NCBI RefSeq assembly: GCF_018380615.1
Contig: NZ_JAGYVZ010000030.1
Span: 1-48,794 of the forward strand
Direction of reading: 5' to 3'
Origin: Flavobacterium psychroterrae
GTDB lineage: Bacteria; Bacteroidota; Bacteroidia; Flavobacteriales; Flavobacteriaceae
DNA length: 48,794 nucleotides
Made by a program: the position numbers and the translations under genes. Numbering within the stretch: position 1 is the first letter of the stretch; each line of letters starts with the position of its first letter. Under the pieces are notes generated by a model. The model had not been told where the DNA came from. It ran no database searches and worked only from the letters and a program-made list of their open reading frames with translations. Shown here one piece after another: positions 8,153-16,338 of this stretch.

Positions 8153-9667
8153 ATGAGAGAAATCCATTATATAAGTACTGAAACCTTAAGTTTAGAAGCC
8201 TTACAAGAAATAATAGTGAATCAAAAAACACTTGAATTATCAGAGGAAGCAAAAGTAAATGTTCAGAAATGCCGAGATTATTTAGATAAAAAAATGGCTT
8301 CACATTCTGAACCTATTTATGGTATCAATACAGGATTTGGATCGCTTTGTAATGTGAAAATCTCGAATGAAAATTTATCACAACTTCAGGAAAACTTAGT
8401 AAAGTCGCATGCTTGCGGAACAGGTGAAGAAGTTCCGTCTGAAATTGTAAAACTAATGTTGTTGCTTAAAATTCAATCGTTAAGCTACGGACATTCAGGA
8501 ATTCAATTGCAAACTGTAGATCGTTTAGTTGATTTTTATAACAATGATATTTTACCTGTTATTTATACTCAGGGTTCTTTAGGAGCTTCTGGAGATTTAG
8601 CACCATTGGCACATTTATCTTTACCATTATTAGGAGAAGGCGAAGTTTGGTTTGAAGGAAAAAAAGTAGCTTCGCGAGAAGTTTTAAAGCATTTTAACTG
8701 GCAACCAATTGTTCTACAGTCAAAAGAAGGTTTGGCTTTATTGAACGGAACTCAATTTATGAGTGCTTACGGAGCGCATATTTTGATAAAAGCGTACAAG
8801 TATTCCTATTTGGCTGATTTAATCGGGACAATTTCATTAGAAGGTTTTGACGGCAGAAGTGAGCCTTTTAACGAATTGATACATTATATACGTCCGCATA
8901 AAGGACAAATTATTACCGCACAACGCATTAATGAATTTCTGGAAGGAAGCGAAATTATTGCTCAGGAGAAAAAACACGTTCAGGATCCGTATTCTTTCCG
9001 TTGTATGCCACAAGTTCATGGAGCGTCAAAAGATGCGATTGATTATGTTCGAAAAGTATTCAAGACCGAAATTAATTCGGTTACCGATAATCCAAATATA
9101 TTCATTGAAGCTGATCAGATTATTTCAGGAGGAAATTTCCACGGGCAGCCTTTGGCTTTAGCCTTAGATTTTATGGCAATAGCTTTGGCTGAATTAGGTA
9201 GTATTTCTGAAAGAAGAACTTATCAGTTGATTTCAGGATTGCGTAATCTTCCGGCATTTTTAGTTGATAATCCCGGATTGAATTCAGGATTAATGATTCC
9301 GCAATATACTGCGGCAAGTATTGCAAGTCAAAATAAACAATTGGCAACTCCGGCAAGTGTAGATAGTATTGTATCAAGTAACGGGCAGGAAGATCACGTA
9401 AGTATGGGCGCAAACGGAGCTACAAAAGCGTTGCGTGTTTTACATAATTTAGAGCGTATTTTAGCGATCGAATTGTTGAATGCTTCACAGGCAATTGCCT
9501 ACAGAGAACCTTTAAAATCAAGTGATTTTATTGAGATGTTTTTGAGCAGTTACAGAGAAGTTGTGCCACTTGTTAAGGAAGATAGAATCTTACATTATGA
9601 CATTGAAAACACGGTTTCATTCCTTGATAGTTTCCAAATTGAAAACGATTTGTTAACAATGGCTTAA
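8153..9667 (+). CDS. hutH: Histidine ammonia-lyase
   Basis: The enzyme removes ammonia from histidine to form urocanate, the first step of histidine breakdown. The cofactor-forming Ala-Ser-Gly triad is at residues 145-147 in GSLGASGDLAPLAHL. The catalytic YGINTGFG is at 56-63, and the SHACG motif with His86 fits HAL rather than tyrosine or phenylalanine lyases. Its 504 residues are normal. No other hut gene (hutU, hutI, hutG) lies beside it, so in this genome the pathway is either scattered or the enzyme has another use. It stands alone between the thr leader and a phosphate-transport pair. Confidence 0.88.
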   Translation: MREIHYISTETLSLEALQEIIVNQKTLELSEEAKVNVQKCRDYLDKKMASHSEPIYGINTGFGSLCNVKISNENLSQLQENLVKSHACGTGEEVPSEIVKLMLLLKIQSLSYGHSGIQLQTVDRLVDFYNNDILPVIYTQGSLGASGDLAPLAHLSLPLLGEGEVWFEGKKVASREVLKHFNWQPIVLQSKEGLALLNGTQFMSAYGAHILIKAYKYSYLADLIGTISLEGFDGRSEPFNELIHYIRPHKGQIITAQRINEFLEGSEIIAQEKKHVQDPYSFRCMPQVHGASKDAIDYVRKVFKTEINSVTDNPNIFIEADQIISGGNFHGQPLALALDFMAIALAELGSISERRTYQLISGLRNLPAFLVDNPGLNSGLMIPQYTAASIASQNKQLATPASVDSIVSSNGQEDHVSMGANGATKALRVLHNLERILAIELLNASQAIAYREPLKSSDFIEMFLSSYREVVPLVKEDRILHYDIENTVSFLDSFQIENDLLTMA

Positions 9668-9669
9668 CA

Positions 9670-9696
9670 TTGCAAAACATTAATGAAGTAATTTTG
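9670..9696 (+). promoter_or_regulatory. Promoter of the DUF47-PiT pair
   Basis: TAATTTTG at 9689-9696 matches TAnnTTTG. A TTG lies 16 bp upstream at 9670-9672, slightly close for a -33 element. The box starts 21 bp after the hutH stop and ends 19 bp before the DUF47 start, so the pair is probably transcribed independently of hutH. Confidence 0.5.
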
Positions 9697-9715
9697 CACT
9701 ATCAAAAATATAAAA

Positions 9716-10360
9716 ATGTCAATAAACAGTATTTTCCAATTTTTAGTGCCGAAAGACAAGAAATTCTTTCCACTTTTTGAAGAAGCTTCAAGCAATTTAA
9801 TTGAATTAGCTTCTAATTTACACGAAGCTGTAAATCTTCCGTTGAAAGAAAGAGAAGTTCTTTTTCAAAAAATTGACGAATTAGAGCAAAAAGGAGAAGA
9901 CATTACACGTCAAACCAATCTTGAATTGAGTAGAAATTTCATTACTCCGTTTGACAGAGAGGATATTCACACATTGATTACTTCTATTGATAACGTTGCA
10001 GATTATTTGCACGGAGCAGCAAGCAGAATGAGATTGTATCAGGTTGATAAGATTACAAAATCTATCAGAAAAATGACCGAAATCAATCTTGAAGCTTGTC
10101 AAAACATTGATAGTGCAGTAAAAGAATTGAGAAACTTAAAGAATTTTAAAGTTATTAAAGACGCTTGTGCGAGAATTAATAAATTAGAAAACAAGTCAGA
10201 TAACGTTTATAACAAAGCAGTTTTTGAAATTTTTGAAAACGAAACAGACGCTAAAAATATTATTAAATATAAAGAGGTGTTATCTGTTTTAGAATCAGCA
10301 ACAGATAAATGTAAGAGTGTTGCAAACATACTGGAATCTATTTCTGTAAAACATTCTTAA
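9716..10360 (+). CDS. DUF47 family PhoU-like phosphate transport accessory protein
   Basis: This 214-residue, mostly helical cytoplasmic protein begins with SIFQFLVPKDKKFFPLFEEA, the usual start of DUF47 (PhoU-like) proteins. It also has the family's acidic helix EREVLFQKIDELEQKGEDIT and ITPFDREDIHTLITSIDNVA. DUF47 proteins are found next to PiT transporters and are thought to control their activity. Here the PiT gene starts 32 bp downstream on the same strand, which fits a two-gene operon. Confidence 0.88.
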   Translation: MSINSIFQFLVPKDKKFFPLFEEASSNLIELASNLHEAVNLPLKEREVLFQKIDELEQKGEDITRQTNLELSRNFITPFDREDIHTLITSIDNVADYLHGAASRMRLYQVDKITKSIRKMTEINLEACQNIDSAVKELRNLKNFKVIKDACARINKLENKSDNVYNKAVFEIFENETDAKNIIKYKEVLSVLESATDKCKSVANILESISVKHS

Positions 10361-10392
10361 ATTCAATTTATTTCATTCTGAAGTTATAATTT

Positions 10393-11730
10393 ATGACGCT
10401 ACTTATAATTATTATAGTATTAGCCTTAATTTTTGATTACATCAATGGTTTTCATGATGCGGCAAATGCTATTGCAACAGTTGTTGCTACAAAGGTTCTA
10501 ACGCCTTTTCAGGCGGTTCTTTGGGCAGCATTTTTTAACTTTTTGGCATATTGGGTTTTCGGATTTGGTGTTGCAGATACCGTTGCAAAAACAGCGCACA
10601 CTATGGAGATTAACCTTGTTGTTATTCTTGCTGGTGTGATTGCAGCTATTTGTTGGAATTTATTAACCTGGTGGTTAGGGATTCCTTCAAGTTCATCACA
10701 TACTTTAATTGGTGGTTTTGCAGGAGCAGCAGTTGCTCATGCTATAGCTGTACACGGTTTTTCAGGTTATGTTGGAGAAGATGGAACAACACATTATTGG
10801 TACGAAATTGTAAGCTGGTACAAATCAGGAAAAGATGGAGGAATGCCTTCAGGAGTTCTTATTATTATTGCTTTTATTGTTTTAGCACCTTTATTAGGAG
10901 CTTTAGCTTCATACTTAATTTCGATCTGGTTATTGAACGCATCTCGTAAAGTTATTGGACCAAAAATTTTCACAGTAGCTTTAATGATTGGTACTATTTG
11001 GTTAGTTAGCAGTTTAATGGTTCCTTATGCAGAGATTGATAAGCCTAGATTTGATTCCCATTTTTGGAGTGTAGCTTTTGATCCGCATAATATTAAATGG
11101 TTTTTAGTAGCTTTTATCATTTTGACAGTAAGTGCTTTTTGTTTGATATTCAGTAGTTTGAATTTACATCAGGCTGATGCTGCTTTGAAAAAAATGCAAT
11201 TATTATCTTCTGCTGCTTTCAGTTTAGGACATGGTGGAAATGATTCTCAAAAAGTAATGGGTATTATTGCTGCTGCCGTAGCGGTGTTTATTCATACAAG
11301 CCCTCCGGGAACGCATCTGACTTCATGGTTAGATGTAGTTTTGCCAAATGATGATTTAGGTATAAAAGGAGTAATGCCGGGATGGATTCCTTTAGCGTGT
11401 TATTCTGCTATTGCTGCGGGAACTTTGAGTGGTGGTTGGAAAATTGTGAAAACAATGGGTTCTAAAATCACAAAAGTGACTTCATTTGAAGGTGTTGCTG
11501 CTGAAACTGCTGGTGCTTTGACACTTTACTTTACAGAGCATTTAAAAATTCCGGTAAGTACAACACATACAATTACAGGTTCTATCATTGGGGTTGGATT
11601 AACAAAACGTGTTTCTGCCGTTCGTTGGGGAGTTACTGTAAGTTTGATTTGGGCTTGGATATTAACGATTCCTATTTCAGCTCTTTTAGCAGGTATTGTT
11701 TATTTTCTTTTAAGTGTTTTTATTAAATAG
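10393..11730 (+). CDS. PiT family inorganic phosphate transporter
   Basis: This 445-residue membrane protein moves phosphate across the inner membrane, probably with a cation. The duplicated PiT signature is present: DYINGFHDAANAIATVVAT near the N terminus and SLGHGGNDSQKVMGIIAAA in the second half. Other family segments include GIPSSSSHTLIGGFAG and the C-terminal IPVSTTHTITGSIIGVG. About ten hydrophobic segments are visible. It follows the DUF47 gene and ends at a strong hairpin terminator. Low-affinity phosphate uptake is the likely job. Confidence 0.93.
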   Translation: MTLLIIIIVLALIFDYINGFHDAANAIATVVATKVLTPFQAVLWAAFFNFLAYWVFGFGVADTVAKTAHTMEINLVVILAGVIAAICWNLLTWWLGIPSSSSHTLIGGFAGAAVAHAIAVHGFSGYVGEDGTTHYWYEIVSWYKSGKDGGMPSGVLIIIAFIVLAPLLGALASYLISIWLLNASRKVIGPKIFTVALMIGTIWLVSSLMVPYAEIDKPRFDSHFWSVAFDPHNIKWFLVAFIILTVSAFCLIFSSLNLHQADAALKKMQLLSSAAFSLGHGGNDSQKVMGIIAAAVAVFIHTSPPGTHLTSWLDVVLPNDDLGIKGVMPGWIPLACYSAIAAGTLSGGWKIVKTMGSKITKVTSFEGVAAETAGALTLYFTEHLKIPVSTTHTITGSIIGVGLTKRVSAVRWGVTVSLIWAWILTIPISALLAGIVYFLLSVFIK

Positions 11731-11780
11731 TAAAATGATATTTGTACAATGTGAGAATTAAAATTACATTTTAAAACATA

Positions 11781-11818
11781 AAAAAAAAGCCGGTTTCTTT
11801 ATTGAAACTGGCTTTTTT
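11781..11818 (+). terminator. Terminator after the PiT transporter
   Basis: The stem GCCGGTTTC (11789-11797) pairs with GAAACTGGC (11804-11812), with one G-T pair, around TTTATT. It is preceded by eight A and followed by TTTTTT. A near-identical copy ends the next gene at 13285-13318. Confidence 0.9.
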
Positions 11819-11834
11819 GTTGCATGATATTTAT

Positions 11835-11865
11835 TGTTTTAAAATGATAATGTATTTATATTTAC
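11835..11865 (+). promoter_or_regulatory. Candidate promoter of the SMI1/KNR4 gene
   Basis: TTG at 11835-11837 and TATATTTA at 11858-11865 are separated by 20 bp, close to the Bacteroidota TTTG-N19-TAnnTTTG layout. The last base of the -7 box is off consensus. It leaves a 5' leader of roughly 25 bases. Confidence 0.4.
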
Positions 11866-11894
11866 ATTGAAATAATGAAGAGATCAAGCTTATA

Positions 11895-13286
11895 ATGGAG
11901 GAAATAAATCAAATAGCGAGAATTAAAAAGAAGTTAATCCTTGCAAAAAATAATGATAAAGATTTACAGGTATTTGGCGCAGAAAGTCACCAATATATTT
12001 TAGGAGAACCAGTAAATAAAGATCAAATTTTAGAATTTGAAAAAGAATACAATTTAGAACTTCCGGAATGTTATAAAGTATTTTTACTTGATATAGGCAA
12101 TGGTGGAATTTCATTCGGAAATTCTGCCGCTGGACCTTCTTATGGAATTTATCCTTTGGGTAAAAATGTAGATGAATTTATTGCTGAAAATACAAAAGAA
12201 TATCTAAAACGAGATTGCAGTTTCCATCCAAAAATGACAAATGAGTTTTGGGCAGCATTAACGAAAAATATTGAAGATAATGACGATATTTCTGATGAGG
12301 ATTTTGATCTTGAATTAGGAAAAATATTTTCAGGATTATTGCCAATCGGTACTCAGGGTTGTACTTACTTTTATGCACTTGTTTTAAATGGTGAATTTAA
12401 GGGAAGAGTCGTAAATGTTGATATTGACAGACAGAAACCATATTTTGCTTTTGAAGCCAACTTTTTAGATTGGTATGAAAGATGGCTGGATGAAATTATT
12501 CCAGAAAACGTAATGATGCTTGAGCCTGATTTGTTCCAATATACATTAGGAGGAACGTCAGGTTATATTTTAGAAGTATATTTTTCTACCAATGAAAATA
12601 ATACTAAAATAGAATGTTTGAATGGAATTTTAAAAAAAGAGCAACTTGATTTAGAAACTCTGGATATTCTGGAGAAACAATATAAATTAAGTGTTGGTGA
12701 ATTTCAAAAAATACTGCTTCAAACACTGACTAAGTTTGATTATGAAAGAGCTTTTCCTTATTTAATTGATTTTACGCAAAAGAGTTTTTTGACAGTTTTT
12801 CAGTTTGTGTTTTGGTATGCAAAAGACAAAAGCTCAGATTGGCTGGATTTTATTAAGTCGAATGTTGAAAGAATAGGTGATATTGAAACTTTTCGATTTT
12901 GCACTTATTTGCTAAAAGAAATGAATATTGATTACGGTGATATTATTATCCCTTATACTCTAAAAGATAATGAAGAAATAAGAGTGAATGCTTATTACTC
13001 GCTTGGTCAATTAGAGAATAAAAGTAATTATATAGATACATTTATTATCGGGTTGCGAGATAATTCAAACAGAGTTATTCACACCGTATTGCAAGCCTTA
13101 GATGGAGTAGCAGATCAAAAACTTTTAGAACATTATAAGTTTATAGCCGAAAAATTTCCAAAAGAACAGGATTACATTCTTGTAAATCTAAATCATAGAC
13201 TAAAATCTTTTGGGTTGAATAATCAAACCGTTAAAGAAATGAATACTGGTTATAAAAATAGAAAATGGTATCAGTTTTGGAAATAA
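11895..13286 (+). CDS. SMI1/KNR4 (SUKH) domain protein with HEAT-like C terminus
   Basis: This 463-residue cytoplasmic protein opens with an SMI1/KNR4 fold: ILEFEKEYNLELPECYKVFL then GNGGISFG at about residues 46-77, and GCTYFYALVLNGEFKGRVVN later. The last third (about 330-440) is helical and HEAT-like (EEIRVNAYYSLGQLENKS, then SNRVIHTVLQALDGVA). In bacteria SMI1/KNR4 proteins are often immunity proteins against secreted toxins. No toxin gene is adjacent here, so it could be an orphan immunity gene or a housekeeping member. It has its own promoter and is flanked by two nearly identical terminators, which makes it a self-contained cassette. Confidence 0.8.
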   Translation: MEEINQIARIKKKLILAKNNDKDLQVFGAESHQYILGEPVNKDQILEFEKEYNLELPECYKVFLLDIGNGGISFGNSAAGPSYGIYPLGKNVDEFIAENTKEYLKRDCSFHPKMTNEFWAALTKNIEDNDDISDEDFDLELGKIFSGLLPIGTQGCTYFYALVLNGEFKGRVVNVDIDRQKPYFAFEANFLDWYERWLDEIIPENVMMLEPDLFQYTLGGTSGYILEVYFSTNENNTKIECLNGILKKEQLDLETLDILEKQYKLSVGEFQKILLQTLTKFDYERAFPYLIDFTQKSFLTVFQFVFWYAKDKSSDWLDFIKSNVERIGDIETFRFCTYLLKEMNIDYGDIIIPYTLKDNEEIRVNAYYSLGQLENKSNYIDTFIIGLRDNSNRVIHTVLQALDGVADQKLLEHYKFIAEKFPKEQDYILVNLNHRLKSFGLNNQTVKEMNTGYKNRKWYQFWK

Positions 13287-13318
13287 AAAAAGCCAGTTTC
13301 TTTATTGAAACTGGCTTT
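13285..13318. terminator. Terminator after the SMI1/KNR4 gene, shared with the convergent serine hydrolase gene
   Basis: The stem GCCAGTTTC (13292-13300) pairs perfectly with GAAACTGGC (13307-13315) around TTTATT. A-rich DNA precedes it and TTTAT follows, so it can serve both converging genes. It differs from the terminator at 11781-11818 by one base in the stem-loop. Confidence 0.85.
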
Positions 13319-13339
13319 ATGTTTGATTTATTTCTGAAT

Positions 13340-14659
13340 TTATTCTTTAGTAAACGAATAATTTTTTCCGCCTTGTTTTAGAATCATTTCTTTTTTGTCA
13401 TTATTAAATTCAAGTACAACTCCGGCAGCGTCAAATTTAAAAATATTAACAGCAGTAGCTTCTAAAGGAAAAGATGGTTGTCCTGTTGCTTGTGCGGTCA
13501 TTATATTATTCTTTTGAGAAATAGTTACTTTTATTGGGATTTCTGTACTTGCATATATTCCGGAATAAGAATCTAAGGTTGCCGGAGCAACAACAAAATC
13601 AATAAAAGTTGGCATTGTAAAAGGCTTGTTAAAATAAGAACTTAAAGCACACAATAAAATGTTGTTGTTGTCATAACCCATCGCTCCGTTTGAAGTAATA
13701 GCGACTGCTAGTTTTTCTGTAGGGAAATAGTTTACAATAGATCTAAAGCCATCAATTGTGCCACCGTGCCCATAGCTGATTTTTTCGAAATATGGAATCT
13801 CAACAATTCCCATTCCGTATTTGTCTTTTATGCTTTTCATTTGATTTAAATGTTCAATCGAAATAATTTTTCCTGCAAAAAGGCTTTCAATAAAAATATT
13901 TAAATCTGTTGGGTTAGAAACTATAGCTCCTGCACCAATTGGAATTGACATGTCAGTCTCTTTTTCTTTTTGCCATTTTCCGGTTAAATTATAGGAATAA
14001 CTTTCGTTTTTATCTAAAGTAGTTTTCCCTCCTAAATAGGTGTTTTTCAAATTTAAAGGTTTGATAATTTGTTGGTTGAGAATGTCTCCGTACGATTTTT
14101 TATAGACATCTTCCAGAATGTATGATAATAAAATGTAATTCGAATTGCAGTATTGACCTTTTGTGTCAGGTTCAAAACTTGTAGGTCCGGCAGCAATTCT
14201 TTCAATCATTTTGGCTCTTGATTGATATTCAGTGTTCCAATTCAAATAATCAGGATCATTGGTAAAATCATGAACGCCGCTTCTGTGGTTTAATAAGTTG
14301 CTAATTGTAATTGTTTTTGCGTTTTTTATTGTTGGAAAATATTTGTCAATAGTTTGGTTTAAGTTGATTTTTTTGTCTTGTACAGCTTTAAAAATCAAAG
14401 CAGCAGTAAAGGTTTTAGAAATAGAACCAATCCTATATTTTGTATTTATACTTGATTTTTTTGAAGTTGTAATGTCATCGAAACCAATTGATTTAGTGTA
14501 AATAGTTTTTCCGTTTTCAGATATGGCGATGCTTCCCATGAATTTATTGTTCTTTTCTAAAAGAAGAAATAAACTGTCTAATCTTTGTGGATTGAAATTT
14601 TGGCTGAACCCGCTCGCGGTGATAAGAGCAAATAAACTGGCAATAATAATTTTTTTCAT
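13340..14659 (-). CDS. Serine hydrolase, beta-lactamase/class C family, exported
   Basis: The 439-residue protein has a signal peptide (MKKIIIASLFALITASGFSQ, cut near residue 20). The penicillin-binding-type motifs are SxxK at Ser79-Lys82 (GSISKTF), YxN at Tyr170-Asn172 (QYCNSNY) and HGG near residue 300 (GHGGTIDGF). It is a periplasmic or surface hydrolase acting on esters or peptides. Many members are not true beta-lactamases and the substrate is unknown. A C-terminal lipocalin-like tail begins near residue 355 (LDSYSGIYAS). The start codon overlaps the stop of the upstream membrane protein by 4 bp, so it is coupled to the PadR operon. Confidence 0.88.
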   Translation of the reverse strand: MKKIIIASLFALITASGFSQNFNPQRLDSLFLLLEKNNKFMGSIAISENGKTIYTKSIGFDDITTSKKSSINTKYRIGSISKTFTAALIFKAVQDKKINLNQTIDKYFPTIKNAKTITISNLLNHRSGVHDFTNDPDYLNWNTEYQSRAKMIERIAAGPTSFEPDTKGQYCNSNYILLSYILEDVYKKSYGDILNQQIIKPLNLKNTYLGGKTTLDKNESYSYNLTGKWQKEKETDMSIPIGAGAIVSNPTDLNIFIESLFAGKIISIEHLNQMKSIKDKYGMGIVEIPYFEKISYGHGGTIDGFRSIVNYFPTEKLAVAITSNGAMGYDNNNILLCALSSYFNKPFTMPTFIDFVVAPATLDSYSGIYASTEIPIKVTISQKNNIMTAQATGQPSFPLEATAVNIFKFDAAGVVLEFNNDKKEMILKQGGKNYSFTKE

Positions 14660-15273
14660 GATAAGGTTTTTTGGTTGATTGATTTTTTGAGTTTTAGTAA
14701 TAAGGTTATTAGGAAATAAAATAATACGATTGAAAGTAACATCACAGGAATGAACCAGTTGCCAAGAACTTCTATAGTTTGTTTTTTTAAGTCACTTTCA
14801 GGATTCACTATCCCCAATATAAAAACAGAATAAGAATCGGGTTTGATATGCAATCCAACAAGTGACGGATAGAATATTTTGGCAAAAATCAGGAAGACAA
14901 AACCAAAAAGGAAAAGATATAAAACAAAGAAAAAGATATATGAAACGCCATTGGTAAAGTTCAATATCAGTGCTTTGAATACATGAACAGGATTAAAGGT
15001 TTTTGTTGCCTGTTCCAATTTTTTATCTGCGATAAGTGGTTTTAAAACTTCCTCAGGAATTCCTAACTTTTCGATAATGTCTAAAAGCGAATCTATTTCG
15101 TTTGTCTTGTTTTTATGCTGAATAGATTCATAAATATGGCTATTGAATTCCATATAAATATCATCCTGATTGATTTTTGATAACGAAGAAGTTGCTTTTT
15201 TAATGCGCTTCATATAATCGTTATAAATTCTCTGTGAAGCTTTTTGTTCAAATTTGATGTCTTCTATTTTCAT
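14656..15273 (-). CDS. Membrane protein with an N-terminal HAAS/DUF1700-like region
   Basis: This 205-residue protein has a helical cytoplasmic N-terminal part (about 1-95, with LGIPEEVLKPLI at about 71-82). Two membrane spans follow (about 113-133 and 173-193). Such proteins typically sit directly after PadR regulators. It overlaps both neighbours by 4 bp (ATGA), so translation of all three is coupled. Its role may be to relay a membrane or envelope signal or to assist the hydrolase. The family assignment is from memory and the function is unknown. Confidence 0.6.
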   Translation of the reverse strand: MKIEDIKFEQKASQRIYNDYMKRIKKATSSLSKINQDDIYMEFNSHIYESIQHKNKTNEIDSLLDIIEKLGIPEEVLKPLIADKKLEQATKTFNPVHVFKALILNFTNGVSYIFFFVLYLFLFGFVFLIFAKIFYPSLVGLHIKPDSYSVFILGIVNPESDLKKQTIEVLGNWFIPVMLLSIVLFYFLITLLLKLKKSINQKTLS

Positions 15274-15605
15274 TGGATGATTTTTTTGATTGATTTTTCC
15301 AGATTCTCCCAGTAGATATTCATCTGACTTAAAGTTTCAATTCCGGCTTCGGTTAATGAATAATATTTTCTTGGAATTCCGGTTTCTTGTTCGACCCATT
15401 TTGAATCAACTAGTTCTTCAGTTTTCAACCGGTTCATTAAAGGATAAAGAGTTCCTTCGGCGATTTCTATTTCGGTATGTTTCCTTATTTGTTCTATAAG
15501 TTCATAACCATAGTACTCACTATTTTTGAGCACGTTCAGGATAATGAAAGTTAGCGTGCCTTTCTTTACCTGTGATTTCCAATTTGTTACAAATGTTTCA
15601 TTCAT
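15270..15605 (-). CDS. PadR family transcriptional regulator
   Basis: This is a winged-helix repressor of about 111 residues starting MNETFVTNWKSQVKKGTLTF. Family motifs are NSEYYGYELIEQIRK, EGTLYPLMNRLKTEELV and the C-terminal ETGIPRKYYSLTEAGIETL. An in-frame start six codons upstream (15623) is unlikely because it lies inside the candidate operator. The gene heads a tightly coupled operon with the HAAS-like membrane protein and the serine hydrolase. A dyad and a repeated half over the promoter suggest autoregulation. The inducer is unknown. Confidence 0.9.
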   Translation of the reverse strand: MNETFVTNWKSQVKKGTLTFIILNVLKNSEYYGYELIEQIRKHTEIEIAEGTLYPLMNRLKTEELVDSKWVEQETGIPRKYYSLTEAGIETLSQMNIYWENLEKSIKKIIQ

Positions 15606-15612
15606 TTTGTAA

Positions 15613-15647
15613 ATGTATAACAAAATACATAGTATAACAAAGTATAT
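15613..15647. promoter_or_regulatory. Candidate PadR operator: dyad plus repeated motif
   Basis: ATGTAT-N6-ATACAT at 15613-15630 is a perfect dyad matching the ATGT-N10-ACAT form known for PadR sites. The word GTATAACAAA occurs at 15615-15624 and again 17 bp on at 15632-15641. It lies immediately upstream of the PadR start. Confidence 0.6.
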
Positions 15648-15711
15648 AGCTATAATTTTTTATTAAAAACAATTTAATTGCAGATTATCAGTGTTTTAGC
15701 TGTGGTTTAAT

Positions 15712-16227
15712 TTATTTTCTAAAATTTTTATGATTGTGTTTTCGCGTGTAATGCGTTTGTTTGAGATGTTTTTTATCTTCAGAAATAACACTTATAGTAC
15801 CGTCAATTTCTAACATACAAAGCTTTACATCTGTAAAATGTTCTAAACCATGTTCACGCATCGCTTCTTTTAATTCGTCGTGCGAAATGTCTAATTTGCT
15901 CAGAGCGTCAAAATCCAGTTTTCCGTCGTGAATTAAAATTTCAGGTTTGTCTAACAGTAAGTCGTTAAGGATTTTGTATTTATGCGTTAGCTTTTTGATT
16001 ATAAAGTTGATTACAAATAAAACCAAAGCAGCAACCAAACCTCCCCAAAGACTTGTGTCAGGTCCAACCATTGCATTTTGTACCGAATTACTAATCAGTA
16101 AAATCAGAATAATATCGGCAGTATTTAATTGCGAAAGTTCTTTTTTACCAAAAATTCGCAGTGCAATTGTCATGAAAAAATAAACTGCCGCACTTCTTAA
16201 AATAATATCTAAATAAGGAAACACCAT
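15712..16227 (-). CDS. DUF421 (YetF-like) membrane protein
   Basis: This 171-residue protein has two to three membrane segments in its first 75 residues (LRSAAVYFFMTIALRIFG, LNTADIILILLISNSVQNAM, GGLVAALVLFVINFII). A small soluble C-terminal domain follows, with KPEILIHDGKLDFDAL and VKLCMLEIDGTISVI. This is the normal layout of the DUF421/YetF family. The biochemical function is not known; relatives are linked to envelope or stress functions. It appears to be a single-gene unit. Confidence 0.85.
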   Translation of the reverse strand: MVFPYLDIILRSAAVYFFMTIALRIFGKKELSQLNTADIILILLISNSVQNAMVGPDTSLWGGLVAALVLFVINFIIKKLTHKYKILNDLLLDKPEILIHDGKLDFDALSKLDISHDELKEAMREHGLEHFTDVKLCMLEIDGTISVISEDKKHLKQTHYTRKHNHKNFRK

Positions 16228-16252
16228 ATTTTTCAGGGTTTAGATTTAAAAA

Positions 16253-16286
16253 AGCTTTGTCAAAGTTTTAAAACTTTGACAAAGCT
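16253..16286. repeat. Perfect 34-bp palindrome between rimK and the DUF421 gene
   Basis: The sequence AGCTTTGTCAAAGTTTT is followed at once by its exact reverse complement. It would form a long hairpin with almost no loop and could terminate the RimB-RimK transcript. It may also be a dispersed Flavobacterium repeat or a protein-binding dyad. Confidence 0.7.
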
Positions 16287-16338
16287 GCTAAATTAATTGT
16301 CAGACATTAAGTCTAAATGAATATTATGGAATGAGAAA

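Noticed and set aside
8153..9667. Tyrosine or phenylalanine ammonia-lyase instead of HutH
   Set aside because: The SHACG region and overall sequence match histidine lyases better than the Flavobacterium tyrosine lyase I recall.
15606..15623. Upstream start of PadR giving six extra residues
   Set aside because: The extra codons lie within the candidate operator dyad and add an unusual N terminus; the ATG at 15605 fits the family.
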